A stretch of 64,000 bases of DNA from Streptomyces neyagawaensis (GTDB lineage Bacteria > Actinomycetota > Actinomycetes > Streptomycetales > Streptomycetaceae), in NCBI RefSeq assembly GCF_023516595.1, contig NZ_JAMGBG010000019.1, forward strand, positions 218,843-282,842, read 5' to 3'. The position numbers and the translations under genes were made by a program. This document shows, piece by piece, positions 9,992 to 18,151 of the stretch (the stretch's first letter is position 1; every line of letters starts with the position of its first letter). The notes beneath the pieces are model-generated. The model saw nothing but the letters and a program-made list of their open reading frames with translations. It was not told the DNA's origin and did not search any database.

Positions 9992-10239
9992 GATGTCCTC
10001 CATCGTTCTCGGCATATGGCCGCCGATGCCAATACGTGCACTGCGGTGTGCGGCGCCTCCGAAGCCGGCCGTGTTGATTGGTGTCACTACTAGGCCTACC
10101 CGGTTCCGGGACACCGTCGCAAGTGCCTACTGTGACGATATGTCCCTTTGTGGGTGATTGTTCGGGTGTCGGGGAGTGTGGAGAAGGCGTAGTGTTCGAG
10201 GGCGAGTCAGCAGCCACGACGGTCGGGAGAGATGACGGC

Positions 10240-10608
10240 ATGGACCGTGGGACGGTCGGCAGCGCACAGTCGGGCCGGCTACGGGTCGAGGTGCGGGAAG
10301 AGGGCGCCAGCGCCGTCGTGACCCCGGCGGGTGAGCTCGATCACCACACCGCCGATCTGTTGCGCGAGCCGCTCGAGGGGTGCCTCGACAAGGGCTTCGC
10401 CCGCCTTGTGGTGGACTGCACACAACTGGAGTTCTGTGACTCCACCGGACTCAACGTCCTGCTGGGCGTCCGCCTCCGGGCGGAGGCCGCGGGCGGCGGG
10501 GTCCATCTGGCGGGGATGCTGCCGGCGGTCGCCCGGGTCTTCGAGATCACCGGCGCCGAGGCCGTCTTCACCGTCCACGACACGGTCGAGGCGGCCCTGT
10601 CCGCCTAG
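10240..10608 (+). CDS. arsI: STAS-domain anti-sigma factor antagonist
   Basis: 122 residues with the single STAS domain of SpoIIAA/RsbV proteins. The phosphorylation segment is LEFCDSTGLNVLLG, where the serine after CD is the expected target of the kinase partner. VTPAGELDHHTADLLREPL is the family's first strand and helix. When unphosphorylated, such proteins bind the anti-sigma factor and free the sigma factor. I chose ATG 10240 (GGGAGAG upstream); upstream in-frame starts would add an unrelated tail. It is divergent from sigI and followed 316 bases later by the kinase gene. Symbol is by analogy with the S. coelicolor SigI system and is tentative. Confidence 0.85.
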   Translation: MDRGTVGSAQSGRLRVEVREEGASAVVTPAGELDHHTADLLREPLEGCLDKGFARLVVDCTQLEFCDSTGLNVLLGVRLRAEAAGGGVHLAGMLPAVARVFEITGAEAVFTVHDTVEAALSA

Positions 10609-10924
10609 GGGATGCCCCCTGGGCCGGGCCGGAGGGCCGCCCCCCGGTCGGCCACCGCCCGCCGGGCCCTGCCCGCGTGTCACACAGCGACCGGTGGGTT
10701 ACTGGCGTCACAGGTTTCGTGCCGAAAACGTGGGTGTTCTGACGGTTCGCTCGGGCAGGAGACATCCTGAACGGGTCGCAAGCACCGGCCGACGGCTCGA
10801 CGGGCATGACGGAAAGACGGATGGCACAACGGATGACAGCAGGAAAAAGCACGTGCGGCGGGCTCCGTTCCCGCACTCTTGAGTCCTGATACCTGAACTG
10901 GTGAATCGGTGAGGTGAAGCGCTG
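10609..10924. other. 316-bp leader region before the anti-sigma gene
   Basis: No gene is seen. The region holds the promoter candidate at 10713-10737 and a run of relatively A-rich sequence (10800-10860), consistent with a long 5' untranslated leader of roughly 180 bases. Confidence 0.5.
10713..10737 (+). promoter_or_regulatory. Candidate SigB-family promoter
   Basis: GGTTTC (10713-10718), 13 bases, then GGGTGT (10732-10737). This resembles the GNNTNN-N14-GGGTAY type promoter recognised by streptomycete SigB-family sigma factors. It sits in front of the gene for the anti-sigma factor and could give negative feedback. The last two bases of the -10 box deviate (GT instead of AT/AC). Confidence 0.45.
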
Positions 10925-11440
10925 ATGAGCACCACCCGGCCTGTCTCGCCGGGCGACCGCGGCCCGGAACCGGGCGTCGGCGGCGCTTCCGGAGCGCCCG
11001 GAGAGGACCGGCCCGCGGCGACGGCCGCCGGTCGCCGGTCCCGCCGGCTGAGCTTCGACGGCGAGAGCGGCGTGGTCCCGCTCGCCCGTGACTTCACCCG
11101 CCAGGCGCTGTACGAGTGGGGATGGCTGCCCGCCGCCACCGCCGACCAGCGGGCCGCGGCCGAGGACGTGCTGCTGGTGGTGTCCGAGCTGGTCACGAAC
11201 GCCTGCCTGCACGCCGGGGGGCCCGCCGAGCTGTGGATCAGCTGCGACAACAAGGTGCTGCGCATCGAGGTGGCCGACCGGGGAGCCGGGAATCCGGCGC
11301 CGCGCACACCGCACCGGGCGGGACGGCCCGGAGGGCACGGCATGTTTATCGTGCAGCGACTGTGCCTCGACTGGGGGGTCGTGCGGACGCCGGGTGCCGC
11401 CGGCAAGACCGTGTGGGCGGAACTGGGCGCCCCGGCCTGA
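10925..11440 (+). CDS. prsI: ATP-binding anti-sigma factor (SpoIIAB/RsbW-like serine kinase)
   Basis: 171 residues. After a disordered Pro/Gly-rich stretch of about 40 residues comes a GHKL ATPase fold. VSELVTNACLHAGGP is the N-box, EVADRGAGNPAP the G1 box and GGHGMFIVQRLCLDWG the G2 region. Proteins of this type bind a sigma factor and phosphorylate a STAS antagonist, in this case most likely the sigI and STAS products nearby. The gene's final codons are duplicated downstream as degenerate tandem repeats. Symbol assigned by analogy with the S. coelicolor SigI system; the specific partner is inference. Confidence 0.83.
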   Translation: MSTTRPVSPGDRGPEPGVGGASGAPGEDRPAATAAGRRSRRLSFDGESGVVPLARDFTRQALYEWGWLPAATADQRAAAEDVLLVVSELVTNACLHAGGPAELWISCDNKVLRIEVADRGAGNPAPRTPHRAGRPGGHGMFIVQRLCLDWGVVRTPGAAGKTVWAELGAPA

Positions 11441-11558
11441 GCCCTGGCAGCGGCTCCGCTCGCGCCCCGGCCTGAGCCCCGGCAGCGGCTCCGATCGCCC
11501 CGGCCCGGGTCCGGCAGGGGCTCCGCTCGCCCCGACCCGAGTCCGAAGGGGCTCCGAT
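11428..11558 (+). repeat. Four degenerate 31-35-bp tandem repeats spanning the anti-sigma gene stop codon
   Basis: Units begin at 11428, 11461, 11496 and 11528. Each reads approximately CGCCCCGGCCTGAGCCC, then GGCAGCGGCTCCG and CT or AT. The first unit contains the real stop codon TGA of the anti-sigma gene, and the second repeats it. The later units drift (CCTGAG becomes CCCGGG, then CCCGAG), as expected for old slippage copies. Confidence 0.75.
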
Positions 11559-11659
11559 CGCCCCGTCGGCCCGGAGCGTTGCCCGGCGCATCGGCACACA
11601 TCTGACACTTGCGTGTGTCTTCCCTCCTCATGACCCCCGGCGTACCTTGAGCGGCCGAT

Positions 11660-11674
11660 CTGATGTTCCGTCAG
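11660..11674 (+). promoter_or_regulatory. Small palindrome upstream of surface-protein gene
   Basis: CTGATG-TTC-CGTCAG, six-base arms with one G-T pair, lies 17 bases before the GTG start of the LPQTG protein. It could be an operator, or part of the promoter or leader. Nothing else indicates its role. Confidence 0.35.
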
Positions 11675-11690
11675 AATGTGGGGTGCCGAG

Positions 11691-12407
11691 GTGTCGTACC
11701 GGACGTACCAGAAACGAACCGCCGCGCTCACGTCCCTCGTGGCCCTGGCCGGCTCGGCGGTGCTGATGGCCGCCCCGGTGGCCCATGCCGAGGTCGTGGA
11801 CGTCACGTACAACTGCAAGACGCCGATCGGGGACAAGTCCGCGGTCTCGCCCATCGACATCAAGGGCGTGAAGCGGGGCGACGGCTACCGGATCACCATG
11901 TCCTGGCAGAAGGGCGTCTCGTCCAGCCCGGTGGAGCTGGGCAAGGGCGCGATGAGCCCGAGCGCCACGATCAAGCTGAGCGGCGCCGAGAGCGGGACCC
12001 TCACGGTCGCGGGACCGGCCAACCAGGAGGCCATTCCGGCCAACACCCCCATCAAGATCAATGACCTGAGCGGGACGTACACCCCGAAGAAGACCGGCAA
12101 GGTCGACTTCACCGCCGGTGTGCTCACCATCAAGGCCCTCGGCACGGTCACCACCTGCACCCCGGGCAACGATCCGGGGCCGTCGCTGACGCTGGACGTG
12201 ACCGCGGCGGGCGGGGGCGGGTCCGGCGGCTCCGGCGGGTCGGCCTCCGGGGGGACGAACGGTGCCGGCGGGTCGGGCGGGGAACTGCCGCAGACCGGCC
12301 CCCTGGACTCGGCGGTCGCCCTCGGCACGCTCGGCGGCACGGTGCTGCTCGCGGGCGCCGCGGGGACGCTGTGGCTGACGCGCAGGAATCAGGCCGCGCG
12401 CCGCTGA
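11691..12407 (+). CDS. Secreted surface protein with LPQTG sorting signal
   Basis: 238 residues. The signal peptide (about residues 1-35) ends VAHA before EVVDVTYN. One module of about 120 residues follows (YNCKTPIGDKSAVSP to TIKALGTVTTCTP), bounded by two cysteines that could pair. A Gly/Ser linker then leads to LPQTG, a hydrophobic helix and the basic tail RRNQAARR, which is the layout of a sortase-anchored wall protein. The same module occurs in the protein encoded at 13566-14993. The GTG start at 11691 is preferred over the ATG at 11676 because GGGG lies seven bases upstream. No function is known to me. Confidence 0.8.
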   Translation: MSYRTYQKRTAALTSLVALAGSAVLMAAPVAHAEVVDVTYNCKTPIGDKSAVSPIDIKGVKRGDGYRITMSWQKGVSSSPVELGKGAMSPSATIKLSGAESGTLTVAGPANQEAIPANTPIKINDLSGTYTPKKTGKVDFTAGVLTIKALGTVTTCTPGNDPGPSLTLDVTAAGGGGSGGSGGSASGGTNGAGGSGGELPQTGPLDSAVALGTLGGTVLLAGAAGTLWLTRRNQAARR

Positions 12408-12420
12408 CGGGAGCCATGAC

Positions 12421-13569
12421 GTGAGGAGTGCGCGGGTTCCCGCGGCGGCGCCGGTCGTGCTCGTGCTCGCGCTGGCGTTCGCGCTCGTCGCCGTGCCGTT
12501 CGGCGGCGGGGCCGGCCCGGCCGTCGCGGCGGACGGGCCGGCCGTGACGCTGTCCAAGTCGCAGGCGGGGACGGGCGGTTCCCTCACCGTCACCGGCAGC
12601 GGCTGGCGGTCGAGGGTGCTGCTGATGATTCTGATCTGCGGTCGGTCGACGCCGTCGCGGGGTGTGTCGGGGGGTACCGACTCCTGCGCCAACGCCGACG
12701 GCCGGGCCGTGACGGCCGACGCCGAGGGCGACTTCAGCCGGAGGGTGCCGGTGGCGGAGCCGCCGGTGCCGTGCCCGTGCGTGGTGCGCGTCGCCACCAT
12801 CACCGGGAAGAAGGCGGAGGCCTTCGCGGCCTTCCAGGTCGCCGGGCACTCGGTCGAGCCGCTGCCCCCGGAGGCCACCGGCGGACGGCTCTCCGTGCTG
12901 ACCGACACGGAGTTGAGGGGCACGAGCGGGCTGCTGACCTGGTTCGGGGCCCCGGCCACCCGCGAACTCGTCCTCACCGTCGGCAATGTGGGCGCCTCCC
13001 CGGTCGAGAACCCCGTCTTCCAGGTCGGCACCTCGCACGGGGTGTACGCGCCGCAGTGGGAGGACCACCAGTGGCGCGGCACCATCGAGCCGGGCCGCAA
13101 GGCCCGCGTCTCCCTGCCCGTTCAACTCGCCGCCGGGGCGCACGGCGACTACACCGTCTCCCTCACCTACGGCGGCAAGGTCCTCGCCGAACACCCCTGG
13201 GACGTGGGCCGCCCCTGGGGCGTCACCCTCTTCTGGCTCCTGCTCTGCCTCGTCGTCCCGGCCGCGCTGTTCCGCGTCGGACTGGCGGTGGTGGACCGGT
13301 TCCGGCCGCGCCCCACCGTCTCCGGCCGACGGTCCCGCCGTCGGCCACCGCTCCCCGGACTCACCCGCCGGCTCCCCCGGTGGGGCGCCTCGACGGGCGC
13401 GCACGCCGAATCCCGCCCGTCGCCGTCCGGGGCCCGCACCACGTCTCGTACGACCCCGGCCCTGCCGTGGTTCACCCCGGACACCGATCCGGGGGCCACG
13501 GCGGCCGGGGCGCTCTCCGCACCGAGGGAAGACAGCCCCACGACTCCGACCAGAGAGGGAAGCGCGTGA
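12421..13569 (+). CDS. Membrane-anchored extracellular protein with Ig-like domain, unknown function
   Basis: 382 residues with a signal peptide (about 1-37). An Ig-like or neocarzinostatin-like domain follows (PAVTLSKSQAG, then SLTVTGSGW, with cysteines about 75-125). A second beta-rich domain comes next (LTVGNVGASPVENPVFQVG), then one transmembrane helix near residues 262-285 and a basic, Pro-rich tail that should lie in the cytoplasm. Starting at GTG 13 bases after the LPQTG gene and overlapping the next gene by GTGA, it belongs to the same operon. It might assist export or assembly of the two sortase-type proteins beside it; that is only suggested by position. Confidence 0.7.
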   Translation: MRSARVPAAAPVVLVLALAFALVAVPFGGGAGPAVAADGPAVTLSKSQAGTGGSLTVTGSGWRSRVLLMILICGRSTPSRGVSGGTDSCANADGRAVTADAEGDFSRRVPVAEPPVPCPCVVRVATITGKKAEAFAAFQVAGHSVEPLPPEATGGRLSVLTDTELRGTSGLLTWFGAPATRELVLTVGNVGASPVENPVFQVGTSHGVYAPQWEDHQWRGTIEPGRKARVSLPVQLAAGAHGDYTVSLTYGGKVLAEHPWDVGRPWGVTLFWLLLCLVVPAALFRVGLAVVDRFRPRPTVSGRRSRRRPPLPGLTRRLPRWGASTGAHAESRPSPSGARTTSRTTPALPWFTPDTDPGATAAGALSAPREDSPTTPTREGSA

Positions 13570-14993
13570 GAGCGCAGCGAAGAGCCAGTGCACTCGGGGT
13601 CGCCCTGATGCTCGGCGGGGCCGGTGCCCTGCTGGGGGCGGCGGCCGTGCCGGCGTACGCGGGCGAGGTGTCGTACGCGACGAAGTGCGTGCCGCCGCCG
13701 ATCTCCGGACTGCCGCCCGTCGAGGGCACGACCAAGGTGGAGATCACCGCCCCGAAGACGGCGAAGGTCGGTGACGAGGTCGAGGTGGTGTGGAAGTTCG
13801 TCCAGGCCGCGTCCAAGAACCCCGACCTCATCGACCTGCCCGCCGACACCGTCCAGCCGAGCGGCACGCTCAAGGCCGCCGGGGCGCAGACCGCCGACAT
13901 CGCCATGAAGGGCCCGCGCGAGAACCCCGCGATCCCCAAGGGCGCCGCCATGGTCCTCTCCACGATGAAGGGCACCCTGAAACTGACGGCACCCGGCGCG
14001 GTGACCCTGACCCCCGGCGGGTACGCCATCGACGTCTTCTCGACCCAGACCACGTGCGCGCCGACCGTACCGGTGGCCGCCGGGGCGACCATCGACGTCA
14101 CGGGCGGCGGCGGTACTTCGGGCGGTACGAGCGGCACCACGGGCGGCAGCGGCACGAGCGGCACCACCGGCACGAGCGGAGGCACGTCGTCGGGCGGGAC
14201 CACCACGGGCGGCACGACGGCGGGTGGCACGACCGGCGGTACGACGACCTCGGGCACCACCGCGGGCGGCACGACGACCTCGGGCACGACCTCCGGCGGC
14301 TCGACCGGCGGTGGCTCGACCGGCGGCGGTGGTGGGCAGACCGAATTCCCCGGCAAGGAGGTCAGGGTCCCGTACGACTGCGTGACGCCCATCGGTGACC
14401 GGAGCGTGGTCTCGCCGGTGCAGATCGACGCCACGAAGGACGGCGGGAGCTTCGACCTCACCGTGCGGTTCAAGAAGTCCGTGATGGACAGCCCCGCCGA
14501 CATCCCCGCGGACTCGGTGAAGCCCGCCATGGAGATCGTCCTCGGCGGGGCCGACAAGGGCTCGGTCCGGGTCGAGGGACCGACGAACGCCGAGCCGATC
14601 AAGGCGGGCGACCCCATGGAGATCCCCGACCTCACCGGCACCTACAAGCCGGGTGCGAGCGGTGAGTCCACGTTGGCCCCCGGCGTGCTGACGATCAAGG
14701 CGCTGGGTACGACCACCACGTGCACCCCCGCCGAGTCGCTGGTCTCGCTCACCCTCGACACCGAGGAACAGCCGGGCGGCGCGGCGGGCGGCTCCTCGTC
14801 CTCCGGTTCCGCGGGCGGCGGCTCGGCGTCCGGCTCGGGCACGGCCTCCGGCGGCGCCACCGGCGGTGGACTCGCGGACACGGGCGCGGACGGAGGCCAG
14901 GGCACGCTCAAGGCGCTGGGCCTCGTCGCCGGCACGGCGGCGCTGCTCGGCGGCGCGGTCTTCACCTTCATGCCGCGCCGCTACCTGCGCTGA
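13566..14993 (+). CDS. Two-module secreted surface protein with LADTG sorting signal
   Basis: 475 residues. The signal peptide ends PAYA before GEVSY. The first module (about 35-180) has cysteines near both ends (TKCVPPP and TTCAP). A linker of about 85 residues made almost only of Gly, Thr and Ser follows. The second module (VPYDCVTPIGDRSVVSP to TIKALGTTTTCTP) is clearly homologous to the module of the LPQTG protein upstream. Another Gly/Ser stretch precedes LADTG, a hydrophobic segment and the ending PRRYLR. LAxTG is the motif of streptomycete class E sortases, as in long chaplins. Translation starts at GTG overlapping the preceding stop. Function unknown. Confidence 0.8.
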   Translation: MRAQRRASALGVALMLGGAGALLGAAAVPAYAGEVSYATKCVPPPISGLPPVEGTTKVEITAPKTAKVGDEVEVVWKFVQAASKNPDLIDLPADTVQPSGTLKAAGAQTADIAMKGPRENPAIPKGAAMVLSTMKGTLKLTAPGAVTLTPGGYAIDVFSTQTTCAPTVPVAAGATIDVTGGGGTSGGTSGTTGGSGTSGTTGTSGGTSSGGTTTGGTTAGGTTGGTTTSGTTAGGTTTSGTTSGGSTGGGSTGGGGGQTEFPGKEVRVPYDCVTPIGDRSVVSPVQIDATKDGGSFDLTVRFKKSVMDSPADIPADSVKPAMEIVLGGADKGSVRVEGPTNAEPIKAGDPMEIPDLTGTYKPGASGESTLAPGVLTIKALGTTTTCTPAESLVSLTLDTEEQPGGAAGGSSSSGSAGGGSASGSGTASGGATGGGLADTGADGGQGTLKALGLVAGTAALLGGAVFTFMPRRYLR

Positions 14994-15053
14994 GCCCCGC
15001 GCCCACGGCGGGAACGTCAGCGGAAGCCCGCATGGGCACGTCCGCGGAAGCCC

Positions 15054-15089
15054 GCAGGGCCGCCGCACCCCGAGGTGCGGCGGCCCTGC
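15054..15089. terminator. Bidirectional terminator
   Basis: Perfect 16-base arms GCAGGGCCGCCGCACC (15054-15069) and GGTGCGGCGGCCCTGC (15074-15089) with a four-base loop, between the convergent surface-protein and transporter genes. Just before it, the 13-mer GCGGAAGCCCGCA occurs twice. Confidence 0.85.
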
Positions 15090-15111
15090 GCGACAAGCCG
15101 GGGCGGCGGGC

Positions 15112-16617
15112 TCAGTGCACGTCGCCCATGAGCCGCTTGACCTTGTTGCGGTACATGTACAGCGCGACACCGGCGAGCGCGGCCAGGGTGGCCTCGACGG
15201 CGACGAAGCCCGTCCGGTCGAGGTTGACGCCGCCGACGGCCTCGTTGGACAGCAGCGCGGTGACGGAGTCGCCCGCGCTGACCGCGAGGAACCAGACGCC
15301 CATCATCTGGGAGGCGTACTTCACCGGTGCCATCTTCGTCGTGACGGACAGCCCCACCGGGGAGAGCGTCAGCTCACCGAGCGTCTGCACGAAGTAGATC
15401 CCGGCGATCCACAGCGCGGCGGCCTTCTCGCCGTCCCCGGCGATCGCCAGCGGCGCCAGGAAGAGGAAGAACGACGCACCGATCAGCAGCAGCGCCGCCG
15501 AGAACTTGACGATGGTGCTCGGCTCCTTGCCCCGCCGGTTCAGCCACACCCACAGCCAGGCGAAGACGGGCGCCGCCGCCATGATCATCAACGGGTTCAG
15601 GGACTGGTACCAGGAGACGGGGAACTCCCAGCCGAGCACGCTGTTGTCGGCGGACTCGCTGGCGAAGACGGCCAGCGTCGAGGCGCCCTGGTCGTAGATC
15701 ATCCAGAAGATGGCGGCGGCCACGAAGAACCAGACGAACGCCGACATCTTCGACTGCTCGGCGGCGTCCAGGTCGCGGTCCCGCCTGATCCGGGCGATCA
15801 CCCAGATCGGGACGATCAGACCGATCAGGGTGACCGGGATCACCGCCCAGTTGACCGTGTAGTGACCGGACAGGCCGACGACGCCGTAGAAGACCACAGG
15901 GACGGCCAGCCACAGCAGGGCCTTGCGCAGGACGGCCGACTTCTCGGCGGCGGGCATCGGCGTGGGGACGATGTCGCTGCGCTCGCTCAGATGGCGGCTG
16001 CCCAGCAGGAACTGCGCGAGGCCCAGAGCCATGCCGACCGCGGCCATGCCGAAGCCGAGGTGCCAGCTCACCTTCTCGCCGACCGTGCCGATGGCCAGCG
16101 GCGCGGCGAAGGCACCCGCGTTGATGCCGATGTAGAAGACGGTGAAGCCGCCGTCGCGGCGCGGGTCGTTCGGGCCGTCGTAGAGGTGGCCGACCATGGT
16201 CGAGATGTTGGCCTTCAGCAGGCCCGAGCCGATGGCGACGAGGGCGAGGCCCAGGTAGAAGACGCCGGCCGACGGCAGGGCCAGGGTCAGATGGCCGAGC
16301 ATGATGACGACGCCCGCGACGGCGACCGTCCTGCGCGGGCCGAGGAAGCGGTCCGCGATCCACCCGCCGGGGAGGGTGAGCAGGTACACCATCGACCCGT
16401 ACACCGCGGTGATGGTGATCGTCGCCGCCGCACCGAGGTCCAGGCCGTTCGGCGCGACCAGGTAGAGCGGCAGAAGGGCCTTCATGCCGTAGTAGGAGAA
16501 CCTCTCCCACATCTCGGTCATGAAGAGAGTGGCCAGTCCTCGGGGGTGGCCGAAGAAGGTGCGCTCGTCGCCGGGGGTCCCCCGGTCGGCCGAGTCCTTC
16601 GTCAGGCTGGACGCCAT
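15112..16617 (-). CDS. POT/PTR-family proton-coupled oligopeptide transporter
   Basis: Imports di- and tripeptides with protons across the cytoplasmic membrane. The 501-residue protein has the family's diagnostic ExxERFxYY motif (EMWERFSYYGM), GGWIADRFLGPRR in the loop after helix 2, and FYIGINAGAFAAP (FYxxINxG) in helix 5. Hydrophobic stretches fit about 14 helices. I chose the start MASSLTKDSA at 16617, which has AAGGA seven bases upstream, over an ATG ten codons earlier. Two dipeptidase-type genes lie 6-8 kb away, but there is no sign of shared regulation. Confidence 0.92.
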   Translation of the reverse strand: MASSLTKDSADRGTPGDERTFFGHPRGLATLFMTEMWERFSYYGMKALLPLYLVAPNGLDLGAAATITITAVYGSMVYLLTLPGGWIADRFLGPRRTVAVAGVVIMLGHLTLALPSAGVFYLGLALVAIGSGLLKANISTMVGHLYDGPNDPRRDGGFTVFYIGINAGAFAAPLAIGTVGEKVSWHLGFGMAAVGMALGLAQFLLGSRHLSERSDIVPTPMPAAEKSAVLRKALLWLAVPVVFYGVVGLSGHYTVNWAVIPVTLIGLIVPIWVIARIRRDRDLDAAEQSKMSAFVWFFVAAAIFWMIYDQGASTLAVFASESADNSVLGWEFPVSWYQSLNPLMIMAAAPVFAWLWVWLNRRGKEPSTIVKFSAALLLIGASFFLFLAPLAIAGDGEKAAALWIAGIYFVQTLGELTLSPVGLSVTTKMAPVKYASQMMGVWFLAVSAGDSVTALLSNEAVGGVNLDRTGFVAVEATLAALAGVALYMYRNKVKRLMGDVH

Positions 16618-17196
16618 GGTCGTTCCTTGCGCTTCGGGACGCCGCACGGGGTGTGCGGCGCCCGGTCGGAGGGGCGGCCGGCACCACCGGGGGATCCACG
16701 CCCTCTACGCGCGTCGACGGCAGGGGATTCCGTCGGCGCGGGGGGCCGGCCACAGGTCGTTCCCGCGAGGCCGGAGAATCCGGCCCCGCGCACAAAAGAG
16801 ACCTTCAGCGCATATAAGCCGCCAAAGGTCCCCACGTGTCGCTACGAGCGTTCCATCACCATACGCCAGAGTAGACAAGGGAATGGAAGGGATTGAGAGC
16901 CGGATCACAGGTAAGAATGCGATAGCGCTCGCGCATTCGAAGGCAGGCCCGGGAATTGCCTCCCCACGGTGCGGGGTGCGCATTCAGGGAGGAGAAACCG
17001 CCGCGGAAATCCGCACGGACAGTCCCTGATCTCCATGGACCCTCGACGGCCGGAGCTGGATCTTCACCGGACGGGGGTGGAATGCCCGACCTATTCGATC
17101 ATGGCCGTCAGGAGTAAGAATTCCGCCGGACGAAGGTGTGAATCAGGCTTGGCGATCACCCTCCACCTGCGGTTCTCGGCGGACTACCATCAGCGC
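16618..17196. other. 579-bp divergent intergenic region
   Basis: Holds the promoters of the peptide transporter (leftwards) and response regulator (rightwards). It has AT-richer patches at 16795-16890 and 17090-17150. An inverted repeat GAATGCG (16915-16921) / CGCATTC (16932-16938) flanks an AGCGCT palindrome and is an operator candidate. TACCAT (17185-17190) lies six bases before the regulator's ATG, compatible with a leaderless transcript. No small gene is convincing. Confidence 0.45.
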
Positions 17197-17874
17197 ATGA
17201 CCCGTGTACTGCTCGCCGAGGACGACGCGTCCATCTCGGAGCCGCTGGCCCGCGCACTGCGCCGGGAGGGGTACGAGGTGGAGGTCCGCGAGGACGGCCC
17301 CACCGCGCTGGACGCCGGAATGCAGGGTGGCGTCGACCTGGTCGTCCTCGACCTGGGGCTGCCCGGCATGGACGGTCTGGAGGTCGCCCGCCGGCTGCGT
17401 GCCGAGGGCCACACCGTGCCGATCCTGATCCTGACCGCGCGCGCCGACGAGGTGGACACCGTCGTCGGCCTCGACGCGGGCGCCGACGACTACGTCACCA
17501 AGCCGTTCCGGCTCGCCGAGCTGCTCGCCCGCGTACGGGCGCTGCTGCGGCGCGGCGCGGCCGAGCCGCAGCAGCCGCCCGCCACGCACGGCGTGCGGAT
17601 CGACGTCGAGTCCCACCGGGCGTGGATGGGCGACGAGGAGCTCCAGCTCACCGCGAAGGAGTTCGACCTGCTGCGGGTGCTGGTGCGGGACGCGGGGCGG
17701 GTCGTCACGCGTGACCAGCTGATGCGAGAGGTGTGGGACACCACGTGGTGGTCCTCCACCAAGACCCTCGACATGCACATCTCCTGGCTGCGCAAGAAGC
17801 TGGGCGACGACGCGGCGAACCCCCGGTACATCGCGACCGTGCGGGGCGTCGGCTTCCGGTTCGAGAAGAACTGA
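17197..17874 (+). CDS. OmpR-family response regulator
   Basis: 225 residues. The N-terminal receiver domain has the acidic pair EDD (residues 7-9), the phosphoacceptor in VVLDLGLPG, the conserved threonine in ILTARAD and lysine in VTKPFRLAE. The C-terminal winged helix includes LTAKEFDLLRVL and TLDMHISWLRKKLGD. No Shine-Dalgarno sequence is seen before the ATG, and the TACCAT box six bases upstream fits leaderless translation. The partner kinase is encoded at 18152, but a MITE-like element has been inserted exactly at this gene's stop codon and separates the two. Regulated genes are unknown. Confidence 0.93.
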   Translation: MTRVLLAEDDASISEPLARALRREGYEVEVREDGPTALDAGMQGGVDLVVLDLGLPGMDGLEVARRLRAEGHTVPILILTARADEVDTVVGLDAGADDYVTKPFRLAELLARVRALLRRGAAEPQQPPATHGVRIDVESHRAWMGDEELQLTAKEFDLLRVLVRDAGRVVTRDQLMREVWDTTWWSSTKTLDMHISWLRKKLGDDAANPRYIATVRGVGFRFEKN

Positions 17875-18039
17875 GAGCCTGTGAACAAACCCCCGTCCGG
17901 ATCCGCCCGAGGCGCCTGGCGCCTTCGGATCCACGGCGGAGGAAGGAGTGATGGCGGAGCCATCGCGACTGACGACAACGCCGGAGGCGGAGGTGCCAGG
18001 CACCTCGGGCCCGGGCGCGGGTTTGTTCACAGGCTCTGA
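17872..18039. mobile_element. MITE-like element, family A, with TGA target duplication
   Basis: Perfect 18-base terminal inverted repeats GAGCCTGTGAACAAACCC (17875-17892) and its complement (18019-18036). Pairing continues imperfectly for about 60 bases inwards (GCCCGAGG, GCCTGGC). The flanking TGA (17872-17874 and 18037-18039) is a direct duplication; the left copy is the response regulator's stop codon. At 162 bp it is too short for a transposase, so it must be moved in trans. A TNA duplication is typical of some IS5-family groups. Confidence 0.85.
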
Positions 18040-18151
18040 GGAACCCGGGCGGGCGCCTGGCGGCCCCGGGGTCCGGGCGCCGCCCGGGCCCCGTACCGGG
18101 TGCCGCACAATCGAAGGTCCCAGAACACCCCGCCCCGCCCGGAGGGCAGCC

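Noticed and set aside
10078..10239. Longer STAS protein starting at 10078
   Set aside because: The added 54 residues do not fit the STAS family and would overlap the sigma factor's upstream region; ATG 10240 is family-typical.
13167..15170. Minus-strand 667-codon frame over the surface-protein gene
   Set aside because: Antisense to a repetitive Gly/Thr-coding region; no protein-like features.
17948..18151. Extended histidine kinase N-terminus reaching into MITE A
   Set aside because: The extra residues are translated MITE and linker sequence; GTG 18152 has a good ribosome site and precedes the first membrane helix.
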